Assembly (NCBI GenBank): GCA_000149265.1
Contig: CH003302.1
Coordinates: forward strand, 286,894 to 350,893
Direction of reading: 5' to 3'
Length of the DNA stretch: 64,000 nt
Source of the DNA: Ciona savignyi
Lineage: Eukaryota; Chordata; Ascidiacea; Phlebobranchia; Cionidae
Shown one piece after another: positions 23,001-34,642 of this stretch. The position numbers and the translations under genes were made by a program. Positions within the stretch are counted from its first letter, which is position 1. The number at the start of each line of letters is the position of its first letter. The notes under the pieces were generated by a model, which was not told where the DNA came from, made no database searches, and saw only the letters and a list, made by a program, of their open reading frames with translations.

Positions 23001-25838
23001 ATGCGCGGATATTTTGTTTTCGTTTGTGCGCTGCTTTGCTTGGCTACTGCAGTTTGTGGTAAGTAATTAAATGTGTTTTTTTGTAGTTCATAGACTGGAA
23101 ATTAAAGGAACTATTGTTTAAATAAGTTTTCCGTCAATTCAAGAGAGATAGGTTGATTTGTTTGATTGACTATTAAATGTATTCATTTTAAACCAACCAA
23201 AATTTCATGTTATGATTTCAACCAATATATTCGTTAGCTGTGTTTTAAGTTGGCCTTTCACAGTTAAAGATTATTGGACTTTTTCATAAGATGGTAAAAC
23301 GCAGCATCATAGCGCGGACAAGCCATGTTACCCTGTGCATGCCGTCGGGATTTTGGCGTCATTTTAGTGTTTTGAATACGATGGAGAACTTGCTACAGTC
23401 AATGTATTTAATCTCGACATGCAGCGTCTGTTATGTGCCTTTCTACAACCAATGAACCTGTTTTAATCTGGCAATATATTTCCGTGTAAATTTGTGAACC
23501 AGTGATGGCTTGTCAATATTCCCGTGTTTAAATAGCATGCTATATAATAATCCTTTACATCAACTACTTGTCCACACTATCGTTAAATCCGACTATTTTT
23601 CAGGTTACATTCCGACAAACAATTTAGCTTACCAACCCAAAATCACATTTTTTTGGTGGAACTTAACTCTCGTTTCTCAATCTGCAGGTATCCAAGAAAG
23701 CTGTAGCATCTCTGGTTCTGGTGTCTATTCCAATGGAATGGTATTCACCAGTCTCAAGGACGACGGAAGCACCTACAGTTGCCGCTGTGGTGGTTACAAC
23801 TGCAGGCGAATGAGCTGCACAAAGAGAGCGACAGCAGCCACAACTGCGCCGCCAACTACAACATCAGACAATGATGACGATGAAGATGGAGATGTTATTT
23901 TTGGGATGGTCCCTGGGGAGCCTGTCGTTATCGAACCAGTGGTTGAGCAACCAGCGACCAATGCGCCCGTTGTACCTCAACACCAACCGGTAATTTTACT
24001 TCCTGGACAACCATTACATCCATACAGTGGAGGTGAAATTACACCAGTCCGCACCGAGCCCTGCGTTGACACTGAAAGCGGCCGCAGTTTTCAACGTGGA
24101 AGCGAGTTTCACAGAGTTCGCAAGGACCAAGCCAGACTTCTGTGCAAATGCCCAGCGACCGGAGATCCAGTAATAAAGTGCAAGAATGCTCCCTGTGAGA
24201 TGGCGGCTGCGCCGGCAATGCCAGAAGGCTACACGCCAAGCGAAAACTTTGGTGAGCCAAAAGTTTGCCCTTAGGTTTAAATGATGAACTGACTTTTGCC
24301 CGATAGGTTTGGATCTTCAACATAAATCCGCCGCTCGCACTCGCCAGTTGTGTACTTGTCAATGGTGTACGAGTTCACAATCCAACCAGACACTCACTTT
24401 TGCGCTGATAGGAAACTTAAATAGTTTACCACATGCTGTCGGCCAAATACATTGGTCGATTGGTTCGTCGCCTTTCAGTCGAAAGTTTTCGGCTTTGAAA
24501 CTGGTCGCTAGCTGGTCGGTTGTTTTTTTGGTAAGGTACATAGCGGAAATTGACTAAACCTTATAAATTGTTAAGCTCTACTTAAACGGAACTGCTCAGT
24601 TCTATACCACACTCTCCAGTAACCTGAAGGTTGGCGCGAGGAAACCGAACAGTGATAAGCGTGAGTAGGCCTACGCTCCCTTACGTATTCGTTGTGCAAT
24701 CTGACGATTGCCCTTGTTATAACGTCCTTGCGTTTTCCATTCACCGGGTTAAACATAAACATTCTATCCTACCCTCAAGGCACTCTTCCACGCAAGCGTG
24801 TGAATGGAATCTTGCAAGAAACGGTATCGTTTCGCCAAGGCCAATTATAAATTAACGTTTTTCTTAGCCTGCTACGATGTATGGAACAGGCAAGAGCATC
24901 AACATGGTTCAACTTTCATAAGAACACGATTCATCGACCCCGCAAAGACAATAAGTGGAAGATACCGATGTACTTGCAGTTATGGTGCAACGCGGTGTTC
25001 AGGTAACGTCCCAGTGGTGGTTTGATGAATATAGTTTAGTAAGCAGACCGCACGAGAAGGGCATAAGCCAAAGATCTTAGCTTTTTGTGAACTATGTTGA
25101 ACCAGAGAGAATGGTGGTATAATCAAATGGTTATACAGAAAACCTTTTAAATCCAGTCTAATACCAAGCATTTATTATGGGTTAAAAACTTTTTCTAAAT
25201 AAAATATTAAACTGGGAAGGTGGCAAATTTTGATGGTTAAAGTCATTAATTAAAAGGTTGCACAACTAAAGATTTGTCAATACAGAGTATGTACAATACA
25301 ATGTATTAGTTGCGATTACTATATAGGTTGAACTATGTAATCTGACGACTGCGCGTATTATAACACACCCTTTACCCAACTAATTCGGCTAAACATCAGT
25401 ATACTATGCTGTACAATATACCTGTTTTTGTGCACAGCGATCGACATGCCATGTTGTGATCAAGAGACGGGCCAATGGAAGGGAATGAATGAAAAGTTTT
25501 TCGTGGAAAGAAGTTACTTGGGCACACCAGCCAAGTGCACCTGTTTGATGCAAAGACAACGTTTCGATTATTGCTTACCACTCCAGACTGCATCTACTAA
25601 TGTAGGCTCTGTCCCCATCAGGGGTAGGTACCCAACAATACAGGTCCCAGGACAATCCGTACCAGGACGATATGTACCAAGTCGGCCCCAAGGACAATGC
25701 TACGACAGCAGGTACACGCACCAATACTACCAAGTGGGCAGTTCTTTCGATCAGGACCGTGGGCGGCTTGGAATATGGCACTGCAACTGTATGAGACAAG
25801 GCAATGTTTACCGCCTTCGTTGCACTTCACGGATGTAA
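23001..25838 (+). CDS. Secreted protein of five fibronectin type I-like modules
   Basis: Exons are 23001-23058, 23688-24251, 24868-25002 and 25438-25838; all introns are GT-AG in phase 1 and the product is 385 residues. Exon 1 is a signal peptide (MRGYFVFVCALLCLATAVC). Five modules share C-x(25-32)-C-x-C-x(4-10)-C, the fibronectin type I pattern: about residues 25-58, 145-184, 209-251, 259-298 and 340-381. Typical features are CYDxxxx, GSTF or GSSF in the middle, and RCTC, KCTC or HCNC near the end. Modules 1 and 2 are separated by a Thr/Pro-rich, acidic (DNDDDEDGD) and Pro/Val-rich linker, and modules 4 and 5 by a Pro/Gly/Arg linker. Module 3 is a symmetric 1-1 exon, as is usual for shuffled extracellular modules. 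No FN2, FN3, EGF or protease domain is visible. The role is inferred as matrix or secreted binding protein. Confidence 0.75.
24690..24775 (+). repeat. SINE 3' fragment in FN1 gene intron 2
   Basis: CAATCTGACGATTGCCC, then TTATAACGTCC, then CCATTCACCGGGTTAAACAT matches the SINE 3' region. A more diverged fragment lies in intron 3 at about 25325-25415. Confidence 0.5.
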
Positions 25839-27259
25839 GGCGATACGTTTACCTTGCACATGAAACCAAACGATTCCTGATTTTATTTCACAATCATGCT
25901 TTGTATTACTAACCAACCGGGTTTATACATTCGGTTCCCAAATCTCTTTCCATCTAATCATTAAAACTAGTAATCACGAAAATATCTACGATGCGTAGAT
26001 TAGTTTACTGTCCATGCTTTTCAAATATCAATGTAGAATCTTTTAATGATGCAGCTTAGTAGTCTTGTAGAACCGTATATCTTTGCTTTCAATGCTTGCC
26101 ACATATTCGTGTTTTTTTAAAAATAAACAGCACGACTTCGAATCGGTTCCTTTTAATTTATGGTGTGATGTACAGATGTATTGTTTAAAATTTGGATATT
26201 GGTATTTTATTTCCAAACAAATATCTTGCAAGCCCGATGGCTTTAGCCAATGAATGAAAAACGTTAAGATTTACAATATCGGTCTAATAGGTCTTATATC
26301 TGGTCTAAGTCACCACGCTATACCATAAAACAAAACACACAACATTGAAAACACAGATGAAAAAAATGACATCATTATGTTAATGGGGAAAATGCGTGAA
26401 AAAAAGTTTTTATTTTTAAATTCTTTCACTTAATGAATGAAAATGCAAAAAATACTGCTATGAGACACCAACAAAATTACTGGTACAGCTGACTGGGGAG
26501 AATTGTAATTACAAGTGTACGAGTCAGTTTTCTTCGCATATTTCATCCTTGCTTGTAGTTTGCTCTTCTTGGTGGCTCTTCAGCTGTGTTTGAGAAAAAT
26601 TAGATTGAGCTGGTTTAGTTCAATCGGACTCAATTTTATACACAATGCAATCAAAAAATGGTCGTTTTGGAACAATATCGGTTCGGCAGACTTGGGAGTT
26701 GGTAACAAAATCTTTTATTATCTTGTTTAATTCTACATAGTTATTAAAGGAGCACATGTATGTTTGTAAAGTATGTATTCGGTGTTGTTTGTGCAAGAAC
26801 TTAATCTATGCATGAAAACAACTTTTGTATTTTGGGGATTTGGGCATATGTAGGGGATGTTTTTGGGCACAAATCGATCAGGGTGATTTCAAATTGTGTT
26901 GCTAACCTACATTGTCAGAACTAACAAATGGAGGGTTGTAATTAAGTTAACAATGATTACGGTATAAATTAGTTATTCTAAAAAATGAAGTTGTTAATTA
27001 ATTTGGTTTGGTTTTAAATTTGACATGCACAATTATACATTGATAAAGATATTATTAAAGATGATGTACACTACATGCTAAAATTTTAAGACAAGAACTG
27101 CCAATACCGGGATCGTATACTAAACCAACAATAGCTGTTGCTGTTCTAACATATTGGTATGTTAAGGTTAACTATGGCTGGAAATTTAAGTTAGTAAGAA
27201 TTTTGTGCAAAAATGACGCAGTTAGCTGTACAGCTTTGAAGTTAAAATTGCAGAAATGA
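25839..27259. other. Intergenic between convergent FN1 and perilipin genes
   Basis: AT-rich with one short frame (26515-26730) rich in hydrophobic residues but without splice, start or homology support. Nothing else is supported. Confidence 0.4.
26122..26127 (+). terminator. Candidate polyadenylation signal of FN1 gene
   Basis: AATAAA about 285 bases after the stop at 25838. Confidence 0.35.
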
Positions 27260-27397
27260 CTACAGGACAAGCACGACAGTAAACGGCATGCAAGCATACT
27301 TCCACACACCAGCGTCGTTCAATGGCCTGGCATACAACTGCCCCTCTATGTCCTCCATAGACAAATCAGAAAATGGATCAAAATCTACACTTGGAGT
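27260..27397 (-). CDS. Possible alternative last exon of perilipin
   Basis: An acceptor (GTGCCACAG) precedes a phase 0 frame reading TPSVDFDPFSDLSMEDIEG and ending in TAG at 27260. It would join in frame to a GTAGGT donor inside the WLVG codons of the preceding exon. That would remove the conserved WLVG end, so the read-through ending at 27638 is preferred. Confidence 0.3.
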   Translation of the reverse strand, partial: TPSVDFDPFSDLSMEDIEGQLYARPLNDAGVWKYACMPFTVVLVL

Positions 27398-27637
27398 CTG
27401 TGGCACCGTGTGGTGAGTGATTGCATGGGGAAATTATACCAACCAATTAGTGAGGGATATTGTCACCACAAAAAACAAAACAAGGCAACACTTAAATTTT
27501 AGGTATGTTAAATTCTATTTTAAGTTTAAAAAATGCAAATTACTCATTTAAGCTTTAAATAGCATAAAAAAGTGTTAAACAATCTAAGAAAGCTCACTGA
27601 AAGATGTGGTGACATAAAATTCCACCCTACTACCATG

Positions 27638-30600
27638 CTACTCATGCTCGTGCATTTCACCTACCAGCCATGCTATTGGGGGTTGGTCGGAGATTTTCTC
27701 GAGGATCTGAAGAAGGGAGGTTTCCACGAAGAGGAGTTTGGGACGAGCAGAAGCGAGGACTGCGACAGGGAGCTGCGAGAGTGAGGTCTTGTTGGCGAAC
27801 ATCTGGTAGAGCTCATCAGTGGATTCTTTCACTTGAGTGGCCTGGTAGATAACAATATGGGGCTTCATATAGCTCCATCAATGGGGTGGAGACGAAGGCG
27901 TTGTTTAATGCTAGTATAATGTGTTAATGCAAAGCATACATTGCTATGATTTTGTTTAACCCATTAAATCACAGGATTTCTCAGCTGGCCCAAATTTTGT
28001 ATACTGATAGTAGTGCGGATAGAGTTAAAAACATTGTCTGGACATGGCCATTAGCCTATCCCCAAGAACAATGTGGGTAGATTAAACTAATAAATGCAAG
28101 CTAACTTACCTTCTTGAGCAAAGGTTGTAGTTGTGGGGACGTTTTTAATATACCGGACTCGACCAGTGAGCAAGTGTCGCTAAGTTGACGACTAAGTAGA
28201 ATGGCTCGTTGCAGAACGTTCTCTTCCACTTGCTAAGCAAAGAAGAGAATATAGGATTAGTATTGAATATTTTTACTTGACATTTGGTGAAACTAAATAA
28301 CTAATTACAGTTACTGTTCAGAAACAAGAAGAAACAAATAGTTCACATAAAAACAAACTGAAATTTAAAAAACTAAATGAAAGTTTTAACAAATCCCTTC
28401 AACATTTTACAAAATAAATAATAGCAAACTAGATATAAATGCGTGAAATTTAGCACAGTTAGAATTATAAACGGCAACACACACATCAATCCACCTTATT
28501 AATGGTCGATGTGACAGATTGTAGGTTGGACTTTGCAGTGTTCACTCCATTCTGGACCGTTATGTTTGCTCTGTTGGCAGAATCCATTATTCCAGCAGAG
28601 GTGGAATTAAGAGAACTCTGTGCGTACTGGATCTGTGGTTAGAAAACCATACAAAATTTAAGATGTGGTGGAAATTTATAAATTCATAAAAAAATGATGA
28701 AATTGTTATCAGAGCATATCCAACTGAAAGCTTATTTGCAGGTGCTAATATGATGATTGAAATTGAAACACAAAACCTATATTTCGCATGTCAACTAAGT
28801 ACCGAACAGGCATTGCCTCATTTTAGCCACGTACAATGGAGGGAGGCCGCCAATAATACACACATACTTAATATAAACAATACACCACAAATCTTGATCA
28901 AACAGTGTCCAAGTAGTATGTGAACACTAACCTGTTAAAAACAATCACTGTAACCCCGAATGCCAATATCAGTATAAGTTTAAAGGGTGGGTCAGACACA
29001 GATTACTCATGTATGCTAAGAACTTACTTATTGTACAAAAAATTGCCATATTTATATTTTTTGCAGAAAGTAATTATCCTATTATAAATTAGCAGAGAGC
29101 ACGCATGCAATTTTAATTAAAATTTCCGACTATCTTAATCAATTAAATAATAAAAATCTATTTTGTACAGTCAATGACGTTTGTGCATGCACCAAAATAT
29201 ACCAACAGGAAATCATTACGTGGGCAAAAACTCCCATATCTGCATACGTATTTCAATGATATAGTGTTTACTGCCTGATATGCGTGCCACACATCACACT
29301 GTACAGACATAGTACAAGCTTTAGAAAATCGCAATTTATTAACAAGACCTACATATGAAATTATAAAATTAACTTTCTAAACTGGCTGTGTGGATGACCT
29401 TTCTTTTTTAAACCTATTTTACTGATGTACATACTGCAGTTAGCAGTACACTCTAAAACAGACTAATAAATACCAAAATGAACACTGTTGAATGAGTAAG
29501 GTTTAATACAGACACCAGTTGTACACTAATCCACATACCAGATCAACAGTGAAGCTTAGCTTGTTAAGCGCTTCCTTGCTTCTGGTCTGTATGCCAGACA
29601 GCTTTTTCATTGCTTTCTTATATGACCGTTGTCGAACCTAGGTGCAAAATTTTGATGTTAAATAAATACCGCTCTGTCATAAAACGTCCCTATAATATAT
29701 AGATAGCACGCTGAGATTGTACATGGTTTACACAAAGTTTGGATCTGCCAAGTTGTTGTCTATGCAGAAATGTATCTGCAGCACTGGATTTGGGTCTGTA
29801 CCACTGCATTAGGTTGTTCATTCTACTTATTTGTTAACAGTAGTAGCCAATTCTATAAGTGTAACCTAAGCTATTTGTCTGCAAATTTTTTAAAAGACTT
29901 TACTTAAAGCTAAGGGTCTATTATGTTTGAATAAACAGCATTATTGGGACACCAAATAGAATATGTGTAAATTTATTCAATTTGGACATTACCTTATATG
30001 AGACTTTTAATGTTTGAGTTTTGTATAAAAATAATTTTACATTATGACNNNNNNNNNNNNNNNNNNNNNNNNNNNNNNNNNNNNNNNNNNNNNNNNNNNN
30101 NNNNNNNNNNNNNNNNNNNNNNNNNNNNNNNNNNNNNNNNNNNNNNNNNNNNNNNNNNNNNNNNNNNNNNNNNNNNNNNNNNNNGTATCAATTATTCATT
30201 AATGGTGTAAAAAGTAGAAGAGATAACAGGTCTAGGAAAGAAGACCTTATAAATAAATGTCCTGCAGGGTTTTTTCTACATCAAGAAGTATGGAGTACCA
30301 AGTCATTAATCTATTTTTAGATCTTGAATCAATAATTTGGTTAATAAGGTTTGAACTATCATTTAGTCTGATACATGGTTAAGCACTGTAATGAGCGAAA
30401 GTTAAGCTCTTTAAAGGGGAACTGAAGTCAATTTTAAGAATATCTTAATAAATGGAAAAAAATACGCTGATTTCAAAAATCAAATCAGTTTCTTCCAATA
30501 TTGTTTTGTTAAAGAGTTATGAGCAAATATGCATTTTATTTTATGTTAGGGGATTTCCCGTATTACGTCACTGACGTTGTTGAGATTTCGTGCCTATATG

Positions 30601-33600
30601 CATTGTATACAATCATGTGCCAGTTTAGAGGTGAATTAATAACATAAGCGCCTGCAGGAGCGTTGTATTTTTGTTTTTTTATGAAGACTTAGCATAACAC
30701 TTGTCATATAGCCTAACTGAACCAATGTACCCGCGTGACAGCTTACCTTAAGCGCGCTCATTCAGGCCTGCACGATCCTGGATCTAAGCTGAATGCTGAG
30801 GTATACAGGTCTCGTATTTAAATGACTTTAGAATAATAAGTCTTAGCAATTTATATCATAAATCATAGAAGTGAAGACAGAACAAGAAAACTAGAACAGG
30901 AGGCAGTAAACTGTAACTGCCAGCAATTTATAGAAATAAACCAGCCATCAATCAAAGATCAGACTATGCGGTGGGAACAGCCTATTTCTTTCATGATTGT
31001 TGCTTTTCAATATATAGCCATAATCTGCAACGTAGACTAGCAATGTTGTTATCAACCCCTAGGCTACAAACTGAGAGTGTGAGAGATTTGGTATACATAT
31101 GCATAGAAGTTTTAACAAATTTCTTTTGTTTTCTTCATTTCTAGAGTAAATTTAAGTTAATGTTGTAACACTAAAATGGATGACAGTTTTCAGCATTCTG
31201 GCATGGATGAAAGAAGTTTTATTGTACACAATAAAACAACACAAATTTAGTCATGTGCGTTTGAACCAAGGAAAACGTCTGAAAGTATCTTTGAAGATGC
31301 AAGCCCTATAGAAGAAAATGTTTATTTAGAAACATTACCTATTGACATGACTTGGTGCCGTTGCAAAAACTGTATTCTTATGGACAAGAATGTTTATGCT
31401 GCATGAATGTACATGCATTAGTGCACAAAATAATGCCATACTGGACTTGCATTACTAAAAGCCCTTATTTTTCAATTATCTGCTTGGATAAAGAAGTTCT
31501 TGAAGTTGCACTTGATGTACTGGGTTGATCACTATGTTTAAAATCATAATCAGAAAAATTTAAAATTGTTGGAACTGTATTTTTCACCAAGTGGTTTGTT
31601 TTCATCATCTTGGCTACTCCATTGGAGTCAAATACAATTTTACTATGATAATCCTTGTCACAAATATGTGCACTACACACTGCGGTTCTTTTTCCAGGTA
31701 GTTTAGAACGCTTGCATTGTTGTATCCATTGCTTCAACCGTTTTTTGTCGTTGTTAGGAAATCGATGGAAGAGCACAGGTGGATTGGAATTTCGTGTGCT
31801 GTAATAGGAATTTGTACATCCTTGGAGCAAAACAATATACTCCAATCACTCTTTCTTCCTTCTCAGTGGCTTAACTGTAGGCATTTTACAATATCTAATA
31901 AAAAGAACTAAATTAGAAATGTGGTATATTCTTATTAACTTATTTGGGTAGTTAGGTAAAGATCTATTATATATATTCTTCACTTACTTATCTGAGTGCT
32001 TGCTGTGTACTTATTGTCAGACTACACATCAGCTACTCAACTGTGGATTAACTGGTTTTTGCAATAAGTGGTATACTCAACCAGTAGGCTAATGCTCAGT
32101 TTCAATAACAGCAGACATTAAATGAACCACATACACAACAGCAAAACATTATACAAACAGCCAAGGTAAACCATGAAAGAAATAGGCTTTTCCCAACGCA
32201 TAGTCTAGCCTTTGCCTAATGGCTGGTTTATTTCTATAAATTGCTGGCAGTTACAGTTTAATTCATTCTGTTATAGTTTTCTTGTTCTGTTTTCACTTTT
32301 ATTATTTATGATATAAATTGCTAAGACTTATTATTCTAAAGTCATTTAAATACGAGACCTGTATACCTCAGCATTCAGCTTAGGTACAGGACCGTGCAGG
32401 CCTTAATGACCGCGCTTAAAGTAAGCTGTCACCATGTACATTGGTTCAGTAAGACTATATGACAAGTGTTATGCTAAGTCTCCATAATAAAAACGAAAAT
32501 ACAACGCTCCTGCAGGCGCTTCTGTTACTAATTCACCTCTAAACTGACACATGATTGTATACAATGCATATAGGCACGAAATCTCAACAACGTCAGTGAC
32601 GTAATACGGGAAATCCCCTAACATAAAATAAAATACATATTTGCTCATAACTCTTTAACCAAAAAATATTGGAAGAAACTGATTTGATTTTTGAAATCAG
32701 CGTATTTTTTTCCATTTATTAAGATATTCTTAAAATTGACTTCAGTTCCCCTTTAAAAAATCCACACTGGCTTTATGGCTAGAGCTACAAAGCTGATAAA
32801 ATTTACATTAACATAACTTTAACGTAAATTAAAAATAGTCTAAACTAAGTAACTTATGCTACGATACGACGTAAATACAGAGCTCCTACCTTCATCCTCC
32901 TCTGTAGAGGAGTCGTTGTCTGCATCCTCATCTAGCAAGCCATCGTCATCCCTTGGAAGAAAATACTCAACGTATTGCTCAGTGACCCCAAGAGCCCCAT
33001 CCACCCGACTGCTGATCATGTTGGTTGCCTTGGACTTTGTGATCTCCAGCATCTGAGAATGAGAACACGTCGTTTAAGAATGATGCCAGTACCAAGGTTG
33101 CAACCACAAAGCCCAAAATAAAAGGCAAAACAACAATACATATGGTAAAATTTGCTGCTTGATACAGAAAAAGCCAGAATACAAAATTTAAACTCAATGG
33201 GAAAAACAACTAAAGATACAAAGCAAAGCCTTAATTTATATATCTACTAGAAATATCTTTAAATATATATATAATAATAGTTTATTAATTTAATGGCTAG
33301 AGCTACAAAGCTGAGCTACAATTCACTAATTTTACTGTAAACAAACGTGTAACACAGATTTGACCTAACATATATTTAGACAGGACTCCTGAATCATCCC
33401 ACCTAATAACAGATGCATATCAAGTATCAAACTGTATTTGTACACTACAATAGACAGGGCAGATTTAACAAATGATTTTCATCTTTTTTAAATCAGATGA
33501 ATATATTTTTCCAAACGAAGACATGATTAAAAGTATTTTATTAGAAACCTTTTTTTAACAACATAGCTCCAATTATGTCCCAATTTTAAGTAAAATAGCA

Positions 33601-34642
33601 CTAAAATAAATTAAAAGAATGTATTTTAACCCACTGTGAATGATGATACGATTAAAACTATATACATATATAAAAACATTTCTTTAAATAATACAGCTCA
33701 GATCACACTTACCTCTTCTGGTTCCTTTGTTATGATTGGTACTTTGCTTTCCAGCGTATCCAGTCCTTTGTTGGCATAAGTATTCACTGTGTTGCCAAAT
33801 CTATCAACCACTGGACGAGATGTCTCTAGAGCAAGATTCGCTGCTGACACTGTCAAATTCTCAGCTGCCTGCATGGATATTTGGAAAGGTCAGTGAAAAC
33901 AGATGTATGGTACATATAGAAATTAACCAACAAGCTGCTTGATCTAACTTAATTGTTTAAACTAAAAATTAAACATCATTGTTAAACGGGTATTAACAAA
34001 CTATTATGATACACTGTTACATGGTTTGACAATGTTGTCAAAACTTGTTCAAGTTTTTGACGCTGCTGTCATATGCAACAGACTATTCCTTGTTTACCAA
34101 TGAAATATACTAAACATGAAATAAAAAAAAATACTGTTAGTGTTTAAACACAGATATTTACCAAACTACCAATGTCAACTGTTAGGTTACTAGACCTATT
34201 TTAGTGTGTTGTACATGGTATGCTATCGTACATCTAATAACACTTTGTCTCAGAAGTATTGTTTTAAAGTTTAAAAAAATTATACTGGTAACATACCTCC
34301 AAATATGGCGTAAAACCGTGGGGTAGGTTTTCTTCACATTGACATAGTAATTTTGCATGGCTGTCCATGTGGAGGCCACAATCGGAAGGTTAGCCACTCT
34401 GTTCAGAGCATTCTCCTGGTTTAAAAAAAGGATTAATGGTGCAATGATAAGGTTACCTAACGGACCTATACAAAATAGAGGGACCGCAATGTAGGCATCT
34501 TCTATATAAAATTATTGGACACCAATTTAAATTCAAACAATGAACTTACATTCACTTCACTGTGATCTGAGAACTCTTCACTTGCATCAAGAACATCACC
34601 CAATTTCTCGCCAGACACATTGACCTGATCAACGTCTGTCAT
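27638..34642 (-). CDS. PLIN: Perilipin (PAT family) lipid-droplet protein
   Basis: Perilipins coat lipid droplets and control lipase access. Minus-strand exons: 34642-34550 (start, MTDVDQVNVSGEKLGD), 34415-34297, 33868-33713, 33052-32890, 29637-29539, 28632-28495, 28232-28110 and 27841-27638. The PAT region is clear: NALNRVANLPIVASTW matches the RVxNLPLVSST motif, and NTYANKGLDTLESKVPII matches ANTYACKGLDRIEERLPIL. Exon 4 has GALGVTEQYVEYFLP and then an acidic stretch. Later exons are helical and resemble the 4-helix bundle region. The end PPIAWLVG matches the C-terminal WLVG of vertebrate perilipins and stops after GEMHEHE. Phases fail at two joints: exon 2 (phase 2) to exon 3 (phase 0), and exon 4 (phase 1) to exon 5 (phase 0). 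The second gap lacks the expected YxRxGxLS segment and spans an N run and a transposon. Confidence 0.85.
30049..30184. other. Assembly gap (136 N)
   Basis: Undetermined bases within the perilipin intron between exons 4 and 5 as assigned, close to one end of the transposon. Confidence 0.95.
30415..30996 (+). repeat. Left terminal inverted repeat of Kolobok-like element
   Basis: About 582 bases, including GGGGATTTCCCGTATTACGT and GTATACAATCATGTG-type blocks that recur inverted in the right arm. It stops matching after CCTATTTCTTTCATG. Confidence 0.8.
31176..31528 (+). pseudogene. Decayed frame resembling the P2X7 C-terminal Cys-rich domain
   Basis: The frame starts ATG at 31176, has an in-frame TAG at 31248, and reaches TWCRCKNCILMDKN before TGA at 31404. 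After a frame change, TCITKSPYFSIICLDKEVL runs from 31445 to TGA at 31526. The WCxCxxCxxM pattern followed by CIT..P.F...CL..EVL resembles the intracellular ballast domain of P2X7-like proteins, found in many transposon-associated invertebrate proteins (inference from memory). It is broken by at least one nonsense codon and one frameshift. Confidence 0.5.
31465..31884 (-). pseudogene. THAP zinc-finger domain, frame-disrupted
   Basis: A minus-strand frame (31845-31465, 126 codons) reads GCTNSYYSTRN, FHRFPNN, LKQWIQQC, AVCSAHICDKDYHSK and NTVPTILNF. This is a THAP C2CH domain with the C-x-x-H pair and the AVPTIF-like end. The first zinc-binding Cys lies in the neighbouring frame just upstream, and a TGA separates the ATG at 31884 (MPTVKPLRRKKE) from the domain, so the N-terminus carries at least one frame lesion. 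THAP domains bind DNA in P-element and Kolobok transposases. The 3' end overlaps the plus-strand pseudogene tail to tail. Confidence 0.7.
32171..32752 (-). repeat. Right terminal inverted repeat of Kolobok-like element
   Basis: The inverted counterpart of 30415-30996, ending CTTCAGTTCCCCT before TTAA. Small indels and substitutions separate the arms, which points to age. Confidence 0.8.

Larger units (their letters stand above)
30411..32756. mobile_element. Kolobok-like DNA transposon with long inverted repeats
   Basis: The 2338-base element 30415-32752 is flanked by TTAA at 30411-30414 and 32753-32756. Its ends read AGGGGAACTGAAGTC and the reverse complement. The two arms match for about 580 bases (30415-30996 and 32171-32752) with scattered differences. 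The interior has a damaged THAP-domain frame on the minus strand and a damaged P2X7-tail-like frame on the plus strand. TTAA duplication, RRG termini and a THAP domain are the recorded hallmarks of the Kolobok superfamily, and TTAAAGGRR ends are known from T2-type MITEs (established). No full transposase remains, so this copy is probably dead. It sits inside a perilipin intron. Confidence 0.8.

Noticed and set aside
26515..26730. 71-codon hydrophobic frame
   Set aside because: No start context, splice sites or recognisable domain, in AT-rich intergenic DNA.
31717..31911. 64-codon plus-strand frame
   Set aside because: It lies antisense to the THAP pseudogene inside the transposon.
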